Shown one piece after another: positions 5,197 through 6,283 of a DNA stretch of 6,283 nucleotides. The stretch is from assembly GCA_021799405.1 (NCBI GenBank), contig JAJZAL010000284.1, positions 1 to 6,283 on the forward strand. The letters run 5' to 3'. The notes beneath the pieces were generated by a model. It was not told the origin of the DNA. It did no database searches and saw only the letters and a list, made by a program, of their open reading frames with translations. The position numbers and the translations under genes are program-made. The DNA comes from Acidobacteriota bacterium (GTDB taxonomy: Bacteria; Acidobacteriota; Terriglobia; Terriglobales; Acidobacteriaceae). Position 1 is the first letter of the stretch, and the number at the start of each line of letters is the position of its first letter.

Positions 5197-6177
5197 CTAC
5201 AAAGTTGGTGTACCGTCGTTGTTTACGGTGGTGAAGGCAAAGCGGTTGCCGGCGCGATTGATGGCGGGCAGCATCCAGAGGTTGGAGAGCTGAAAGTTAC
5301 GGTTCCTGCCCCACATGGGCTGAGGTTCGTTGGAGTCGACGCTTTTGGCGCGGGGGTAAACGACCAGTCGGGCGTCAGGCGACCAGGCTGCGCTCTCAAA
5401 GATTCGACCTTTGGGCCCCGACTTGCCATCGGAATAGAAGAGGCCGGGCGAAGTTGCGTCGTTTTGGAGGTAGCCGATTTGACCTGTTGCGAGCACCCTG
5501 GGGGATAGCTTGATTCCGGCGGGCGCGGCGACCGGAGTGGCATGCCCGGTGGCGATGTCAAACTGCACAAGTTGGTCGCTGCCTTGCTCCGGGCGGACGT
5601 GACTGTGGAAGTCCCAGGTTTGCTGGGCGGTCATGCAGTAGGCCACGAGGGACTTGCTGTCGGCATTCCAAGAGGGACCGCCACAAAAGTTGCCGCGTTC
5701 GGAGACGCGTTTGAGGCCGGTGCCGTCGGGGTGAACGATGTAGATGTCGACAATGTGCAATATCTCCCATCGGCCTTTCGCGTCGGGTAGATCGCCGCCA
5801 CGGTCGGAGGAGAAGGCAATCCACTGGCCGTCGGGCGACCAGGCAGGGCGAAAGTCGCCGCCCTTGCCTGTAGTAAGGGGAGATGCTTTGCGCGTGGCGA
5901 GGCCGAGAATCCAGAGATTGGCGTAGCCGACGGCGCGCGTAGAGACAAAGAAGAGCCGCGAGCCGTCAGGCGAGAAGGTGGCCTGATCGTCAAAGGCGGG
6001 ATGATCCGTGAGCCGTTCGAGGCTGGCGGAGCCGGCGGGGTGAATACGGTAGATGTCGGCCGACCCGGCGCGTTCCGAGGTAAAGGCGATCCAGTCACCC
6101 TTCGGTGACCAGGCGGAATTATAGTCGCGAGTACCGGACTGGGTGAGGGCGTGCTCGCCGGTGTTTATAGGGGTTTG
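5197..6177 (-). pseudogene. TolB/PD40 beta-propeller gene fragment, shortened at both ends
   Basis: A continuous frame of 326 codons reads as a TolB-like propeller. Blade motifs are AWSPKGDWIAF (22-32), TFSPDGSRLFF (67-77), AWSPDGQWIAF (112-122), SWNADSKSLVAY (169-180) and AAWSPDARLVVY (263-274), with linking strands such as DIYRIHPAGS and DIYIVHPDGTG. Such proteins are usually periplasmic. The first ATG, GTG or TTG in the frame is TTG 5760 at codon 140, in the middle of the third blade. Upstream the frame is closed by TAG at 6178-6180, and the sequence beyond no longer looks like propeller. No signal peptide is present. The 3' end stops at TPTL, just after a final GNRFAFTT strand, where relatives as I remember them continue. 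I infer a 5' truncation and probably a 3' truncation. The otherwise uninterrupted frame suggests recent decay or a translated fragment. The base composition is richer in G+C than in the Lys-rich gene next to it. Confidence 0.7.
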
Positions 6178-6283
6178 CTAGAGGGTGTCGAATCTTTTGC
6201 GTATGTATGGTCCGCCGCGTGAATGCAAGCGAAAAATGAAGGTGACAGGTTGGTCTGCGCAAATGTATACGGCCTTTGTTGGA
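6178..6283. other. Unassigned edge sequence beyond the propeller fragment
   Basis: This stretch is clearly less GC-rich than the propeller fragment. On the minus strand, in the propeller frame, it is open from the window edge to the TAG at 6178-6180 and ends in YIRKRFDTL. On the plus strand a frame from ATG 6203 (MYGPPRECKRKMKVTGWSAQ onward) is open to the edge for 27 codons, without a clear ribosome site. I recognise neither product. It may be the tail or head of a gene outside the window, or spacer. Confidence 0.3.

Noticed and set aside
5185..5197. Perfect 5-bp hairpin GAACC-ACA-GGTTC at the end of the propeller fragment
   Set aside because: It is short, overlaps the stop codon and is not followed by a T-run on the minus strand, so a terminator is not supported.

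Overview
The window looks like chromosomal DNA from a soil-type bacterium, most likely an acidobacterium (Terriglobia-like). That is inferred from the style of the proteins: a Tad/Flp pilus locus, a DPDxWWHL-type membrane protein, a tiny Lys-rich secreted protein and a PD40 beta-propeller. It is not shown by any marker gene. No rRNA, tRNA, CRISPR array, intact insertion sequence or phage gene is visible.

Left part (1-1091, minus strand): the downstream end of a Tad/Flp pilus operon. It holds a short A24 prepilin peptidase (CpaA/TadV type, 576-1091) and, 38 bp further on, the N-terminal 179 codons of a CpaE/TadZ-like protein. The second gene runs off the window edge just as its Walker A motif begins.

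Middle (1092-1786): a divergent intergenic region of about 0.7 kb with no convincing gene. It holds a palindrome-rich block with mutually exclusive hairpins, a pair of near-identical 14-bp repeats 33 bp apart, one sigma-54-like GG-N10-GC element pointing at the pilus genes, and a bulged 14-bp inverted repeat just ahead of the regulator gene.

Right of that (1787-4722, plus strand): a two-gene unit. A sigma-54-dependent activator (receiver-like domain, AAA+ domain, Fis-type HTH) overlaps by 4 bp a polytopic membrane protein of a GT-C-like type with a C-terminal soluble domain. A strong ribosome binding site inside the regulator supports the overlapping TTG start. A working idea is that the activator drives the divergent pilus genes through sigma-54 and that the co-translated membrane protein modifies a surface structure. 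The sequence does not prove either.

Far right (4723-6283, minus strand genes): a 184-bp convergent spacer, then a 73-residue secreted Lys-rich protein with no acidic residue in its mature part. Beyond it lies a fragment of a TolB/PD40 beta-propeller gene that has coding quality but no possible start codon and appears shortened at both ends. The last ~100 bp are unlike the propeller coding sequence and cannot be assigned.
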